Source of the DNA: Doris montereyensis
Lineage: Eukaryota; Mollusca; Gastropoda; Nudibranchia; Dorididae
Assembly: GCA_037039925.1 (NCBI GenBank)
Contig: JAXRKP010000046.1
Coordinates: 122,501 to 186,500 of the forward strand
Reading direction: 5' to 3'
DNA length: 64,000 nucleotides
Position numbers and translations under genes: made by a program. Shown piece by piece: positions 1-49,545 of this stretch. The notes below the pieces were generated by a model. That model was not told where the DNA came from, made no database searches, and was given only the letters and a program-made list of their open reading frames with translations. Position 1 is the first letter of the stretch. Every line of letters starts with the position of its first letter.

Positions 1-615
1 ATTCAGTCTATTTTGGAAGTTTTACAATAACATTTACACTAGATGCCATTACAACAATTCAGTCTATTTTAGAAGTTTTACAATAACGTTTACACTAAAT
101 GACGTTACAATTCAGTCTATTTTAGAAGTTTTACAATAAGACTAATGACGAAATCAGTCTATTTTGAAGTTTTACAATAACGTTTACACTAAATGACGTT
201 ACAATTCAGTCTATTTTGGAAGTTTTACAATAACGTTTAGACTAAATGACGTTACAATTCAGTCTATTTTGGAAGTTTTACAATAACGTTTAGACTAAAT
301 GACGTTACAATTCAGTCTATTTTGGATTTTGGAAGTTTTACAATAACGTTTACACTAATGACGTTACAATTCAGTCCATTTTGAAGTTTTACAATAACGT
401 TTACACTAGATGACATTACAACAATTCAGTCTATTTTGGAAGTTTTACAATAACGTTTACAAGATGACATTACAACAATTCAGTCTATTTTGGAAGTTTT
501 ACAATAACATCTACACTAGATAACGTTACTAAACAATTCAGCCTATTTTTAGAAAGTTTAAGTAACATTTATACCAGATGGTGTTACATCAATTCATCCT
601 ATTTTAGAAGTTTTA
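1..615. repeat. Tandem array, 53-57 bp unit
   Basis: About eleven imperfect copies of a unit starting ATTCAGTCTATTTTGGAAG and ending in a TAACGTTTACACTAAATGACG-like segment. Copies differ by small deletions and substitutions and decay toward the right end near 600. The array runs off the left edge of the window, so its full size is unknown. No coding potential. Confidence 0.9.
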
Positions 616-1059
616 AAATAACGTTTACACTACCGGTACAGAGTAGGTTTGGCCTAAATCACAGCTGAAATTCCGGTATTTTAATACTAATATGCACTTC
701 AAAGTTATTTCTTTTCTCTAAGGTCTATGTAGGTCAAATAGCGGACATGTACTATAAATGAGAGATCCAATACACAGGCACATTTACGCGTCACGCCGGA
801 TTTCAGAGACGAAAACGACATCCAGAAATATAAGTAGAAAATCGAAGAAATCGGAGTCGGATAAAAAACAAAAGACGAGGAGGAGGAGGAGGGGAGGAGA
901 AGTTGAAGAAGAATATGTTTACATCTCACAGTCGCTCTTTCCTCGTCATTGACACCGGAATCCTGAAATAAAAAATACGTTGGATTACGTTTGTCCGAGA
1001 TAAATCAATCAAGTTTTTGCAATAAATATTATGTCTATTTCCCAATGAGATATCTTTGG
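616..1059. other. Unassigned sequence
   Basis: No recognisable gene, RNA or repeat. It includes a short purine-rich stretch around 868-900. Short open frames on both strands have no recognisable similarity and no convincing splice context. Confidence 0.5.
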
Positions 1060-1205
1060 GAGTGGTTCTTAACAATTTTCTGTGTATACCGGTCCGATTC
1101 AAAATGCGTGTCATGAAACAAGTTTCGAAACTATTTTCATACCTCCTCTCATTTTCTAAACGACTGCAAGGGGAGAAACATGATAATTGCCAACGATTCA
1201 TCGGT
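1060..1205. mobile_element. Degraded hAT-type MITE copy
   Basis: Diverged relative of the intact element at 1601-1794. It shares the AGTGGTTCTTAACAATT terminus, an internal CTATTTTCATACCT stretch and ACATGATAATTG in the same order and spacing. The right terminal repeat is not found, so this copy is truncated or decayed. Confidence 0.6.
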
Positions 1206-1592
1206 TGAGATGTGTAAAATTGATCGTGCAAGCGAATATTTTACAACATGTCAACATATTATTATCTTAAGAAATTCCAAATCTTATTTCTCTTTTCAGT
1301 GGGCCTATGCTGGAACATGACATTATATCTGAAAATGATAAACGTTTTGTGTACATGTGTGGCATGAATGTCTGTATGTGTGTGTGTGTGTGTGGTTTTT
1401 GATACAGAGCATTGTCTCAGAATTCTGTTGTGCTAACTAGACATTGGATGACTTTAGAGTTAAAAACATTTGTCAGATTCACAGTGATTGACCTAGATCT
1501 AGTATACCAAACGATGTAACCAAGTGTGACCTAGATTGTCACGAATAATGTTACATTTGGTCATAACGCCGTATTCTATTTCCAACTGAAAA

Positions 1593-1802
1593 CTTTAGAG
1601 CAGTGGTTCTTAACAATTGTCGAAGGCACAAACTGAACCTCACTATTTTCATACCTGCATTCATCGAACCCTAAGCAATGGGGAAAACATGATAATTGTA
1701 ACTTGCGTGTTGTATGTGTCTTGACCTCAAGCGAACCCTCAGATTCACTCATCGAACCTCTGAGGTTCGATCGAACCCAGGTTAAGAACCACTGCTTTAG
1801 AG
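1593..1802. mobile_element. hAT-type MITE with 8-bp target duplication
   Basis: A 194-bp non-autonomous element (1601-1794) is bounded by terminal inverted repeats: CAGTGGTTCTTAAC at the left and its reverse complement GTTAAGAACCACTG at the right. The identical octamer CTTTAGAG flanks both ends (1593-1600 and 1795-1802). An 8-bp duplication with CAGTGGTTCT-type ends is characteristic of hAT transposons. It contains no transposase, so it must have been mobilised in trans. Confidence 0.88.
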
Positions 1803-1937
1803 TTAGTCTTTTTTTCACTCTCTCAGTATGGGTTTAGCTAGAACAGTGCAATATTCTGAACTGATAAACGGTCACAAACGTGGCATGAATAACAATACTA
1901 CACATGATATCCTAAAGGCATTGTGTCAAAGTTGTGT

Positions 1938-2330
1938 ATGTTATGGTCTAGTGTAGAATGATGTGGACAGTGTGTCTGTTATGGTCTAGTGTAGAATGAT
2001 GTGGACAGTGTGTCTGTTATGGTCTAGTGTAGACTGACGTGGACAGTGTGTCTGTTATGGTCTAGTGTAGACTGACGTGGACAGTGTGTCTGTTATGGTC
2101 TAGTGTAGACTGACGTGGACAGTGTGTCTGTTATGGTCTAGTGTAGACTGACGTGGACAGTGTGTCTGTTATGGTCTAGTGTAGACTGACGTGGACAGTG
2201 TGTCTGTTATGGTCTAGTGTAGACTGATGTGGACAGTGTGTCTGTTATGGTCTAGTGTAGACTGATGTGGACAGTGTGTCTGTTATGGTCTAGTGTAGAC
2301 TGACGTGGACAGTGTGTCTGTTATGGCCTA
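1938..2330. repeat. Minisatellite, 38-bp unit
   Basis: About ten near-identical copies of a 38-bp unit containing TGGTCTAGTGTAGACTGACG. It passes directly into the related 36-bp array that follows. Confidence 0.93.
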
Positions 2331-3141
2331 GTGGAGACCGACGTGGACCGATCAGTCTATGGCCTAGTGGAGACCGACGTGGACCGAGCAGTCTATGGCC
2401 TAGTGTAGACCGACGTGGACCGATCAGTCTATGGCCTAGTGTAGACCGACGTGGACCGATCAGTCTATGGCCTAGTGTAGACCGACGTGGACCGAGCAGT
2501 CTATGGCCCAGTGTAGACCGACGTGGACCGATCAGTCTATGACCTAGTGTAGACCGACGTGGACCGGGCAGTCTATGGCCTAGTGGAGACCGACGTGGAC
2601 CGATCAGTCTATGGCCTAGTGGAGACCGACGTGGACCGATCAATCTATGGCCTAGTGGAGACCGACGTGGACCGATCAGTCTATGGCCTAGTGGAGACCG
2701 AAGTGGACCGATCAGTCTATGGCCTAGTGGAGACCGACGTGGACCGAGCAGTCTAGGGCCTAGTGGAGACCGACGTGGACCGATCAGTTTATGGCCTAGT
2801 GGAGACCGACGTGGACCGGGCAGTCTATGGCCTAGTGGAGACCGACGTGGACCGATCAGTCTATGACCTAGTGGAGACCGACGTGGACCGATCAGTCTAT
2901 GGCCTAGTGGAGACCGACGTGGACCGAGCAGTCTATGGCCTAGTGGAGACCGACGTGGACCGATCAGTCTATGGCCTAGTGGAGACCGACGTGGACCGAG
3001 CAGCCTATGGCCTAGTGGAGACCGACGTGGACCGATCAGTCTATGGCCTAGTGGAGACCGACGTGGACCGATCAGTCTATGGCCTAGTGGAGACCGACGT
3101 GGACCGAGCAGCCTATGGCCTAGTGGAGACCGACGTGGACC
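2331..3141. repeat. Minisatellite, 36-bp unit
   Basis: About 22 copies of a 36-bp unit related to the preceding 38-mer (core CTAGTGGAGACCGACGTGGA), with alternating GATCAG and GAGCAG variants. Because 36 is divisible by three and the unit lacks stop codons in some frames, long frames stay open on both strands. The plus frame reads a 12-residue repeat of the type VETDVDRSVYGL. No start, splice or family evidence supports translation. Confidence 0.93.
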
Positions 3142-3209
3142 GTGTGCCCATCACAGAGCCAAAAAAGCGAAAAGTCGCTCCAGTGTGTTCTTTCTTGTCA
3201 GATTCAAAG

Positions 3210-3342
<133 letters not shown>

Positions 3343-6018
3343 CGTATCTTGGAATAAAGAAGGGAAGAAAAGATTATGCCTTCGATAAGAGAGATGAAAC
3401 ACAAGGTAAACAAATACAATTATAGGTATGAACAGTGTATTAATATTAACATTCAACGAAGTTTTAAAAGACACCTCTTATCTTGAGATGAAAAATAGCA
3501 GTTGGCAAAGATTGTCCACCAATAATTTTTTCCTTCTTCTTCCTTCTAAAACTGTAACCTTATCATCTTGAATACTTCCCAACTTTATACTTTTATTTTG
3601 TTCAGTCTAGTTCTAGTTTTGAATCGTATGAATTGTTAATGCCTATGGAGATGTCCTTTAGGTGTTTCAATGTTGCTGGTAAAACTGAGTGTAAGTGCAT
3701 GTCTACACTATCAGGCCTTTCATTAGCAGAGACAGAAACAGTCTGAAGTCAGTTCACACCCAAGAAACTGACAGCAGTATAAGGTAGTGTTGTCATCCTC
3801 TCATTGAAAAATGAGGAACAGTAAAGTCAAAGGGGACTCTAGCTGATGTTCCATCTCGCACACTGATTAGCTCACTAGTTTTGGAAGAGAGGAAGAATTT
3901 GAAATCATTTTGTTCAAATCAATTCATACAAACGACAAAAAAGCAATAAAAAAGAGCTGGGGAAAAGTAAAACTCTTGTTCTAAATCATAATTTTATTGA
4001 CATGATAAATCAAATCCAAAATGATATCATTGAATTACAAAGTAATCCTTCAAAATTAAATGAAAAAAAAAAAAAGGACTAAAGAAATCCCTCATGATAA
4101 AAAGAATAAAAAGGAGAAAAGTGAAGAAGAAAATCTTCTGTCCATGATCTTTTTTTCAAACAGAGACTTTATATAAAAATGTTTCTTAGGTAAATCCATA
4201 TTGTAAGTTGTGAATATCTAAAAAATAAATGGGTCGATTTAAGTTTTAAAAACCCAACAAAACAACCCTTATTAAAATCCCATGGATGTGAGAATTGTTT
4301 TTAGCATAAGAATGAAATAATTGTTGTTCTTTTAATACTATGGAATGGCATCCAGCCCATCAGGTTAAATTGAACGAAACAGTAAATCTATTCGTTTTTG
4401 AAGGCTTGAAGCAAAAATCTCCCTTGGGTTAACATTTCCCCTGTCCAGCTGTTAAGACATCTTAGAAAAACGATCATAAAACCACTATGCAGATACTGTC
4501 ATTAAAATTGAAATTGTTACAATATTCTCAATTCTTTTTATTTCGATTAAGATTCATTTTCTCGGAATCTACCCGCTGATTTAGAGATATGGACAACTTA
4601 CACAAGGGAATTTACATTCGTTCACTTCAGAGATGTAAATTTGATAGTTTTTCCCTCTTGAAATCCCAACTCTCTATGTAAGAGCATGAATATCTTATAT
4701 TTGAATAATACCCAAATTGATGGAGAAAGTAAGAACATCATGAACATCTGAAGTATCAAGAATAAAGATGAGAGGTGCAAAGTAGGTAAAATCACGATAA
4801 AATACTGAGAGATAAAGGGGTGGGGGTGGGAGGAGTGGGGGGGGGGATAAAATACTGTATCAATAGATATAGTAAACAAAGAGTTCATGCCGACAATATT
4901 TAACCATTGTAATAAATCAATACATTTTACAATGAGGGAATGCAGGTGAAGAATAACACAGCAGTAATCAGATATGAATAACAACAGAGGAGGTCATGTG
5001 ATAGAACATTTTGAGGGAACAGAGTTGCTCAAACTTAAAGTATGAGAATGAGACAGTGGCTTCTAAGTTATATTCTATGTGTATGTGATATGCACAGACC
5101 TTTCATAGGGAAATGTTAATCTCTGAGAGAACCAAGCTTCCCCCTCCCAAAATCTACCAAAGCTAAAACCAAGATAATGCTGTCCTAATCCCATGGAAAA
5201 TTAAAATTTACAATAAGATAAGACAAGATAAGATAATCTTTACTCGTCCCTAAATGTGTTTTCCATGACAAATTCTCGCCAGTGTTTTCTGCATGACTTC
5301 CTGTCTTGTATTTCACCCCCCCACCCCCATATCTTTCAAATGTGTATAATCGATAAGCCTTACGCAAAACGAAAGTATACAAAGTCTTGATATCAAAGTG
5401 AACCTCAATGTTTCCAGCACATGTCTTCTAACAAGATACTGCAACAAGAATTTATTTTTTCATATAGTGACAATCCATTTTAAACAACTTGATATGCATA
5501 TTATTTAATATTAAGTAATGAATTGAGGGCAAGCTCTTTTCTCCACAAAAGAAAAAAATTAAGCCTCGTTATAATAAGAAAGCTATTATGATTATGGAAT
5601 TCAAGCACTTTCTCTTCACTTCGTGTATAAGACATTTCAGTCTATCACATGATGAATGAGGCACAGCTGAGAATAATGCAAATGCACCAAATGAGCACAC
5701 TGGCACCAGCAAAGAGAGGCGTAGTTTGAAAACAGACAGCTTGAACTGAAAGCCTCATTACATACAACCTTTATCATTTTTACACAGACTTGTGTGAAAG
5801 ACAAGAAAGGAAAAGCGTGGGTCACTGAAGGTGTGGCAACTGTTATTGAGTCATTGCTTCCTTTCATCCTCAGATTAAACGTTGGAAATGTGGCAGACTT
5901 GTCGGTTGTGACAACGGCAAAGTGCTCCAGGGTTTTGTAACAGGCAAGTAGTGTCATTAGAGAAGTTGAATTTTATACAAAATCATGTAATATTTATGGA
6001 TTTTTTTCCACAAACAAT
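3343..6018. other. Gene-free AT-rich region
   Basis: No gene recognised. The stretch is AT-rich with short A/T homopolymers and one G-rich segment at 4817-4846. Short open frames here have no recognisable family and no supporting splice sites. Confidence 0.5.
4817..4846 (+). other. G-quadruplex-capable G-run
   Basis: Several runs of at least three G lie within 30 bases, separated by one to six bases, which matches the usual G3+N1-7 pattern. This is a sequence pattern only; folding in the cell is not shown. Confidence 0.6.
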
Positions 6019-6193
6019 TCAGATCGATAGATAAATAGATAGATAGTCAGACAGACATACAGACAGATAGATCGATAGACAGATAGATATAGAGACATGC
6101 AGATAGACAGGGAGAAAAAAGAGACACAGAAAGTGAGAGAGAGAGAGAGAGAGAGAGACACACACACACACACACACACAGACAGACAGAAAC

Positions 6194-6240
<47 letters not shown>

Positions 6241-6265
6241 AGAGAAGGACAGATAGACAGATAGA
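6019..6265. repeat. Compound GATA/GACA, GA and CA microsatellite
   Basis: AGAT/AGAC tetranucleotides are followed by GA (about 6137-6156), CA (about 6157-6180), a second GA run (about 6200-6234) and G-rich sequence. Confidence 0.92.
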
Positions 6266-7980
6266 GAAATTATGACACATTTAATTCCACTTCAACAGAA
6301 ATATAAGCAAGTTGACAGTAAATAGATTTCACTGAACTTAGCTGTTTCTGGTCGTATTCAAGAATGTTTTCAAAGCAGGTGGTGGGGAAAGACAAAGCAT
6401 GCAATAAATAAGAATAAAAATATTTTATATCTCATTGTTTATAAATCAAAGAATGCATTGAAGTATTTTGCAACTGATCAATCAAAATTTCTGTTAAAAA
6501 TTCGTACAACATTGTGATCATCAGTTCCAGCACTTTCAGTTCAGCTAAAGATAGTGTATGTTCAATCTAATAGGCTGTAATACATACCGGTACTACAAAT
6601 TATTGTAATTATTTGCATCATGCTATCATATCCTTTTCTGCACGGATAAAACCGTAAAGACAGACAATACAGTCAATAATATGTTCAGAGATGAAGACAT
6701 GAACTTAAAACTTTATTCTTTGTGAGAAATAATGAACAAGGAAAATTGTGCTTTCTCAATTTAAAATCCTTTTTTTTTCTCTCTGTTTTTCCACATGCAT
6801 GTGTATCACATAATACTTGGAGATAATTTCTGACATAAAATAAATAAAGATCACATAGCAAATAATAGATTCTTTAAAGAAAACAACCTATGAAATATCT
6901 TATTAAACGAGGGGGGGGGGGGGATCACAAACACGGTAAACAATAGATTGTGGACGGAAAAGAGAATAGCTTCTCTGAATAAATAAGCTGGCGATGGAAT
7001 GTGAGTCTTTATAATTGTTGCCAAATTTCTAAAAATCTAAATCTTAATATTTAACTTGATTTAAGTCTCTGCTGGCAAGTCGTCCAGCGTTGTGTATATA
7101 GATCACAGATGTTGATAACGGGACTTAATAGAAGAGACAAATTTTTTAAATAGGTAGTTCAGCAAATAAAAGTCTGAATTAATATGTCACAACCATCTAA
7201 TTGGTTACAAAACAAAAAGGAAAAAAGTTGAACCGATGCAAGTAGCAAGGGAAATAACTTCATTTTCCCCATTAAAAAGAATACATATATAATAATTAGT
7301 GTAAGCTGCTCGACTATGTGTAAAATAAAAGAGACATTTTGAAGTCAAGAGAAAGTGCATTTAATTTAATTAAAAGCAATGAAACATTCACTTGTCCTCC
7401 AAGCTGATACAAAAAGTTTTAGGTTTTTTTTCTTTGTGCTATTTTTTGTTTTGCTTCTAACATTAAACTAATCCTCAAGCAGCTGGGCAATTAGAAATTA
7501 TTGCTTCAAGCTACAGTCAACCCTTCCAAAATGAAAGGTTGTGTTATAATCAAACCAATTTGCATAAAAACTTGCATCCCTTTGGTTTCAGACATCCCTA
7601 AATACGCCCACTCAAAATTCTGCCACTCCTTGGAATGCGATTGTGTGGAAATCAATCAGTGAAAGACAGACGTCCAGTTTAAGCATCCTCGACAACATAG
7701 CGAATGTAGCATTATCCTTATCACATGATATCAGCAAGCAACTTGATGCTTTGATAATGATGCCTTTTACTAGAAATGCTAACTCTTCAAGCAAGTGCAT
7801 TGCAAAGCTGTCGGGATTCAGAGTATGATCGGTAGTTCATAGCATATAATATTGGCCAATAACAATGGGCAAGAAATAATTTACTTTTCACAAAAGTAAA
7901 AAGTGAAAAGACCGGTGATGATGATGCATCACTGAAAGTTGAGTACCATCGGATTGTATGAATTAATGGCTCGTAGATAA
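6266..7980. other. Gene-free region
   Basis: No gene recognised. A poly-G tract lies near 6909-6923. An open stretch on the minus strand at 7612-7800 could encode about 60 residues, but I do not recognise the peptide. Confidence 0.45.
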
Positions 7981-8003
7981 ACAACATGGGGTGACAATAT
8001 TAT

Positions 8004-8072
8004 GTTTCACATTTCATGGTCACTATGTTAAATTTCACATTTCATAGTCACTATGTTAAATTTCACATTTCG
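8004..8072. repeat. Short tandem repeat, 28-bp unit
   Basis: Three copies of a 28-bp unit containing TTTCACATTTCATAGTCACT. Confidence 0.8.
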
Positions 8073-8339
8073 TATCATCTCATCAATGAAAACATTACAT
8101 TCAGTCACAAAGTTACACATTACATTTGTTGAGTATTATGATGGGTTCTAAATGAGGCAGTGGTAACTAGACATCAAGTTTATTATTGATCTTTTCTGTA
8201 TAAAAATAAACGGGAGATACAAAAGACTGGTATTTAGGTCTTGTATCCTTATATCTAATGCATCTGGCAGTCATTCTCTATGAGGAAATATCATAAACAA
8301 TTCGCTGGTATTTAACAAAAAATGATTAATTTTATGATT

Positions 8340-8545
8340 AAAATAAATTGTTATTAGTTTTTATAAGCTAAGTAATCTTTTATCATTTTTATAAACGAAG
8401 CTGTTTTAATTGTTTTTATAAGCTACTTAATTTTTAATTATTTTTATAAGGCAAGTAATTTTTTATTCTTTTTTTTAAGCTACTTAATTTTTTATTATTT
8501 TTATAAGCTAAGTAATCTTATATTATTTTTATAAGCCATGTTAAT
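8340..8545. repeat. AT-rich tandem repeat, 28-bp unit
   Basis: About seven imperfect copies spaced 28 bp, with the recurring core TTTTTATAAGCTAAGTAAT. Confidence 0.8.
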
Positions 8546-9189
8546 CTTTAAACAAGTGATGTGTTGATTTTCTATCCGAAATATTTTTCTAAAAAGCCTT
8601 TATTAAACAATCAGGCAGGCAAATGCTCTAAAGACATTATAAACTATAAAACGTATCAAAACTTTTACATTAGAATTAAAGGCACCACACCAGGCAATGA
8701 CATATCTGCATGAATCTTTGACTGTCTAAAATATGTGCAAAGGACATTAAAAACTACTTTTTTTTTAAAACACACTAAAAGAAAAATAATCATAATGTGA
8801 GAGGGATCTTTTAAAAACCATGCAATAATGAAATGAAACTATTATAGCTATTTATTTTTTCTGGTAATGAGTAAAAATTGTACACTGCATTAAAAGAAAT
8901 ACGTTTTAAATGAGAATGATTGTATGGCCTCATGAAAAAAAAAGGAAAATGTTTAAAATTAATCATCACATTCATTTAATGACTAAGAGATCTAAGTATA
9001 ATGTAAAACACATTTTAGACTGATAAAAAATATTCCCCAAATTCCATTTTATAATGTGGCTTTAGAGTTTAGATGATCTTGTCATATCAGTGACAAAAAG
9101 GCTAATCTTTAAATGATTTTGTCTCAATATCAGTGATCGGCCTAGGTATTGCCAATGATTCACAACAACACAATTACCACAGGTAGAAT
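8546..9189. other. AT-rich sequence, no feature seen
   Basis: No gene or repeat recognised. It lies downstream of the KIF24-like stop codon and may include 3' untranslated sequence; no polyadenylation site was assigned. Confidence 0.4.
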
Positions 9190-9540
9190 TATCGACTACA
9201 CCTAAAGTGGTATCGGCAGCAAAGTGGTCAGACCGCCAGACTTGGGATCATGAGATCCCTGTTTCAAATCCCAACATCATGATCCTGGGTTCGAATCTTT
9301 CAATGCTAGGTCCAACATTGTTTTCTTTAGAAAAGTTCCTTGACACGCATTTTCCCAGCTCAACCCAGGTGCAAATGGGTACAAGCACTAGCTTGGGAGT
9401 AAAAACCTGTGTCAGACTAGCGACCAGTCCAGGCGGTAATTATTATCACCTGTTCCACTTCAAGCTATAGAAACCGGAATACGCTCTGGCTCTATGGGCC
9501 GTCATGGCCTTGGAGAAACTCAACTTCAAATTTACTTTCG
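9190..9540 (+). mobile_element. tRNA-derived SINE-like copy (family 1)
   Basis: The head resembles a tRNA, with a box-A-like segment around 9226 and the box-B-like GGTTCGAATC near 9289-9298. The body contains CCCAGGTGCAAATGGGTACA followed by AGCACTAGCTT, a core shared with copies at 23838-24010 and, inverted, at 57430-57715. It sits just beyond the 3' end of the kinesin gene. Confidence 0.7.
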
Positions 9541-9755
9541 ACTCCATCTGGAACTAAAGTAAAACAAGAAGGCTAACATGGCTTTAGAAAAACTTGTAAT
9601 GATTCAAGTAAAACTTTCAATATCATTTCTCCTTTTGCCTCAAAATATGGCGAATATGTAGATCTACCACTTTGTATAAAAGTCTTTCAAAAACATGACA
9701 ATATTATACTGAAAGAATTTGTAAGATTCCACACCAACAAAAGGTAATTTTTTTG

Positions 9756-26437
<16,682 letters not shown>

Positions 26438-27135
26438 TTTTCACAAACGATTGCACGTCTAGACACGTTGCCATTGTCATTATCGGATTGGTCGCCGATG
26501 ACTGCAATAAAATAAAAATAATACTGACAAAGAACACATGATTCACTGAATATTTCACACAGTCCTTAGAAAAATTACACATATTTGCAATCCGTCACTG
26601 TGCTAGCGGGTAAAGGTAATCCACGATGTACCGTGTTTCCATTTTCTATGCATCACAAGAAAAATGTTATAAAGATTTGTTTACAAGCAACGCCATTTTG
26701 AACTTCCCGCTGCCATGGTAAACATGGGTTCAAGAAAGACGTGAAAATATTGGCCCGTTAAATTAATATCCTTGTGTTGATAGTATTCGGGGTTAAAATG
26801 CATTGAAGCTGAATCGCTAAATTGTGTGCAGCAAGCACTGATATTGATGATATTTATTAGCTCTACCCAGATGCCAGCTGTTGTCGGGGGTAGACCATAG
26901 GCCTATAACGGGCACAAGGTCTATAGCGGTCATGTGACAGCCCATATCTTACTAAATATAGATCGATCTCGAAATGGTTCGACTCACGACTCCGACTCAC
27001 TCACTCTCTCCTGTGTTTCTATCAATGATGGCGCTCACGGCAAAGCTCGCCCGAGCTTCCTTCATCTGCCAGTCTTTCTGACCATAACATACTGACTTTC
27101 GACATTAATAACAATGTTTATGTCTGATGATCACC
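26438..27135. promoter_or_regulatory. Intergenic space between divergent genes, candidate shared promoter
   Basis: About 700 bp separate the proposed first exons of the minus-strand kinesin and plus-strand anoctamin genes. Less AT-rich patches with CpG occur around 26690-26730 and 27025-27060. No TATA box or defined initiator was assigned. The role is inferred from gene orientation only. Confidence 0.3.
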
Positions 27136-47502
<20,367 letters not shown>

Positions 47503-47574
47503 CTTAGATTTTAGTTTTTATTTTAGTTTAGGTTTTTAAACTAATTGATTGTTACAGTGTTATCTTTTAAAAAT

Positions 47575-47580
47575 AATAAA
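47575..47580 (+). promoter_or_regulatory. Polyadenylation signal of the ANO8-like gene
   Basis: AATAAA 73 bp after the proposed stop codon, in AT-rich sequence. Confidence 0.6.
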
Positions 47581-47649
47581 TATATTTGATGTTGGCTTTT
47601 TAATATAGCTGATGATGAATAAGGTTTTTGAACACTTATGCTTCCTTCT

Positions 47650-47885
47650 ATTTGTTCTCTTTTCTATTTGTTCTCTTTTCTATTTATTCTCTTTTCTATT
47701 TATTCTCTATTCTATGTATTCTCTATTTTAGGTATTCTCTTTTCTATTTATTCTCTTTTCTATTTATTCTCTATTCTATTTATTCTCTTTTCTATTTATT
47801 CTCTATTCTATTTATACTCTTTTCTATTTATTCTCTTTTCTATTTATACTCTATTCTATGTATACTCTATTCTATGTATTCTCTA
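47650..47885. repeat. Tandem repeat, 16-bp unit
   Basis: About fifteen copies of TTCTCTTTTCTATTTA and close variants just downstream of the ANO8-like gene. Confidence 0.92.
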
Positions 47886-48464
47886 TTGGGATGACTGGAA
47901 AAACAACTACAATAGAATTATGAAAAAGAAACGAACCCTCAGAGTAGAATGTTTTGCTCATGACAAACAAACAAATTCTCATTTTGAAAAGAGAAACGCA
48001 TAACTTTAACTTTATTATTTTTACAACGTACGCAATTTGAAACTTTTATTCAAAGGTGTTTTGAAAAATCTGCATAGTTATGGTTACTTTTCAATTATTA
48101 TTATTATTATTATTATTATTAAACTTTTGATGTATATGTTGTTTTTATTTTTGTACTTTACAATTTTATTTGTTGTAAATGAGACACATAAGGTATCTAA
48201 TGATTATACTGCAGTAGTCGCTTGAAAAACCTTACTTTTATGCATACTAATACTATTTGTTTATGGGAACTCAATAGGAGATAACTCAAGTTATGCAAAA
48301 GGTCTACAGGTAACAGCTGTCATATTACTAAAAAGTATATTCGTTACACCCTTGTATAATCGCATGTGTGCTCATAATGGGATTCAAGAGCCAATCACTA
48401 AGAACCATTGGCCATTAGCCCCGCCCTCACACCCTTATTCTCCCTGGGCCTTCTATGTGTCACT

Positions 48465-49545
48465 TGTCTCCTGTCCTCTACAATATGTGTGTGTGTCATT
48501 TGTCTTCTGTCCTCTACAATGTGTGTGTGTGTCATTTGTCTTCTGTCCTCTACAATGTGTGTGTGTGTCATTTGTCTTCTGTCCTCTACAATGTGTGTGT
48601 GTGTCATTTGTCTTCTGTCCTCTACAATGTGTGTGTGTGTCATTTGTCTTCTGTCCTCTACAATGTGTGTGTGTGTCATTTGTCTTCTGTCCTCTACAAT
48701 GTGTGTGTGTGTCATTTGTCTTCTGTCCTCTACAATGTGTGTGTGTGTCATTTGTCTTCTGTCCTCTACAATGTGTGTGTGTGTCATTTGTCTTCTGTCC
48801 TCTACAATATGTGTGTGTGTCATTTGTCTTCTGTCCTCTACAATGTATGTGTGTGTCATTTGTCTTCTGTCCTCTACAATGTGTGTGTCATTTGTCTTCT
48901 GTCCTCTACAATGTGTGTGTGTGTCATTTGTCTTCTGTCCTCTACAATGTGTGTGTGTGTCATTTGTCTTCTGTCCTCTACAATGTGTGTGTATGTCATT
49001 TGTCTTCTGTCCTCTACAATGTGTGTATGTGTCATTTGTCTTCTGTCCTCTACAATGTGTGTGTGTGTCACGTGTCTCCTGTCCTCTACAATGTGTGTGT
49101 GTGTCACTTGTCTTCTGTCCTCTACAATGTGTGTGTGTGTCACTTGTCTTCTGTCCTCTACAATGTGTGTGTGTGTGTCACTTGTCTTCTGTCCTCTACA
49201 ATGTGTGTGTGTGTCATTTGTCTTCTGTCCTCTACAATGTGTGTGTGTGTGTGTGTCACTTGTCTTCTGTCCTCTACAATGTGTGTGTGTGCCACTTGTC
49301 TCCTGTCCTCTACAATGTGTGTGTGTGTGTGTGTCACTCGTCTTCTGTCCTCTACAATGTGTATGTGTGCCACTTGTCTTCTGTCCTCTACAATGTGTGT
49401 GTGTGTCACTTGTCTTCTGTCCTCTACAATGTGTGTGTGTGTCATTTGTCTTCTGTCCTCTACAATGTGTGTGTGTGTCACTTGTCTCCTGTCCTCTACA
49501 ATGTGTGTGTGTGTGTTACTTGTCTTCTGTCCTCTACAATGTGTA
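48465..49545. repeat. Minisatellite, 36-bp unit
   Basis: About 29 copies of a 36-bp unit containing TTGTCTTCTGTCCTCTACAA followed by a variable (TG)n. Length varies where the TG run expands. Unit length divisible by three and lack of stops keep three plus frames and one minus frame open for hundreds of codons (for example 48352-49776). The Cys/Val-rich products are artefacts of the repeat. Confidence 0.96.
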
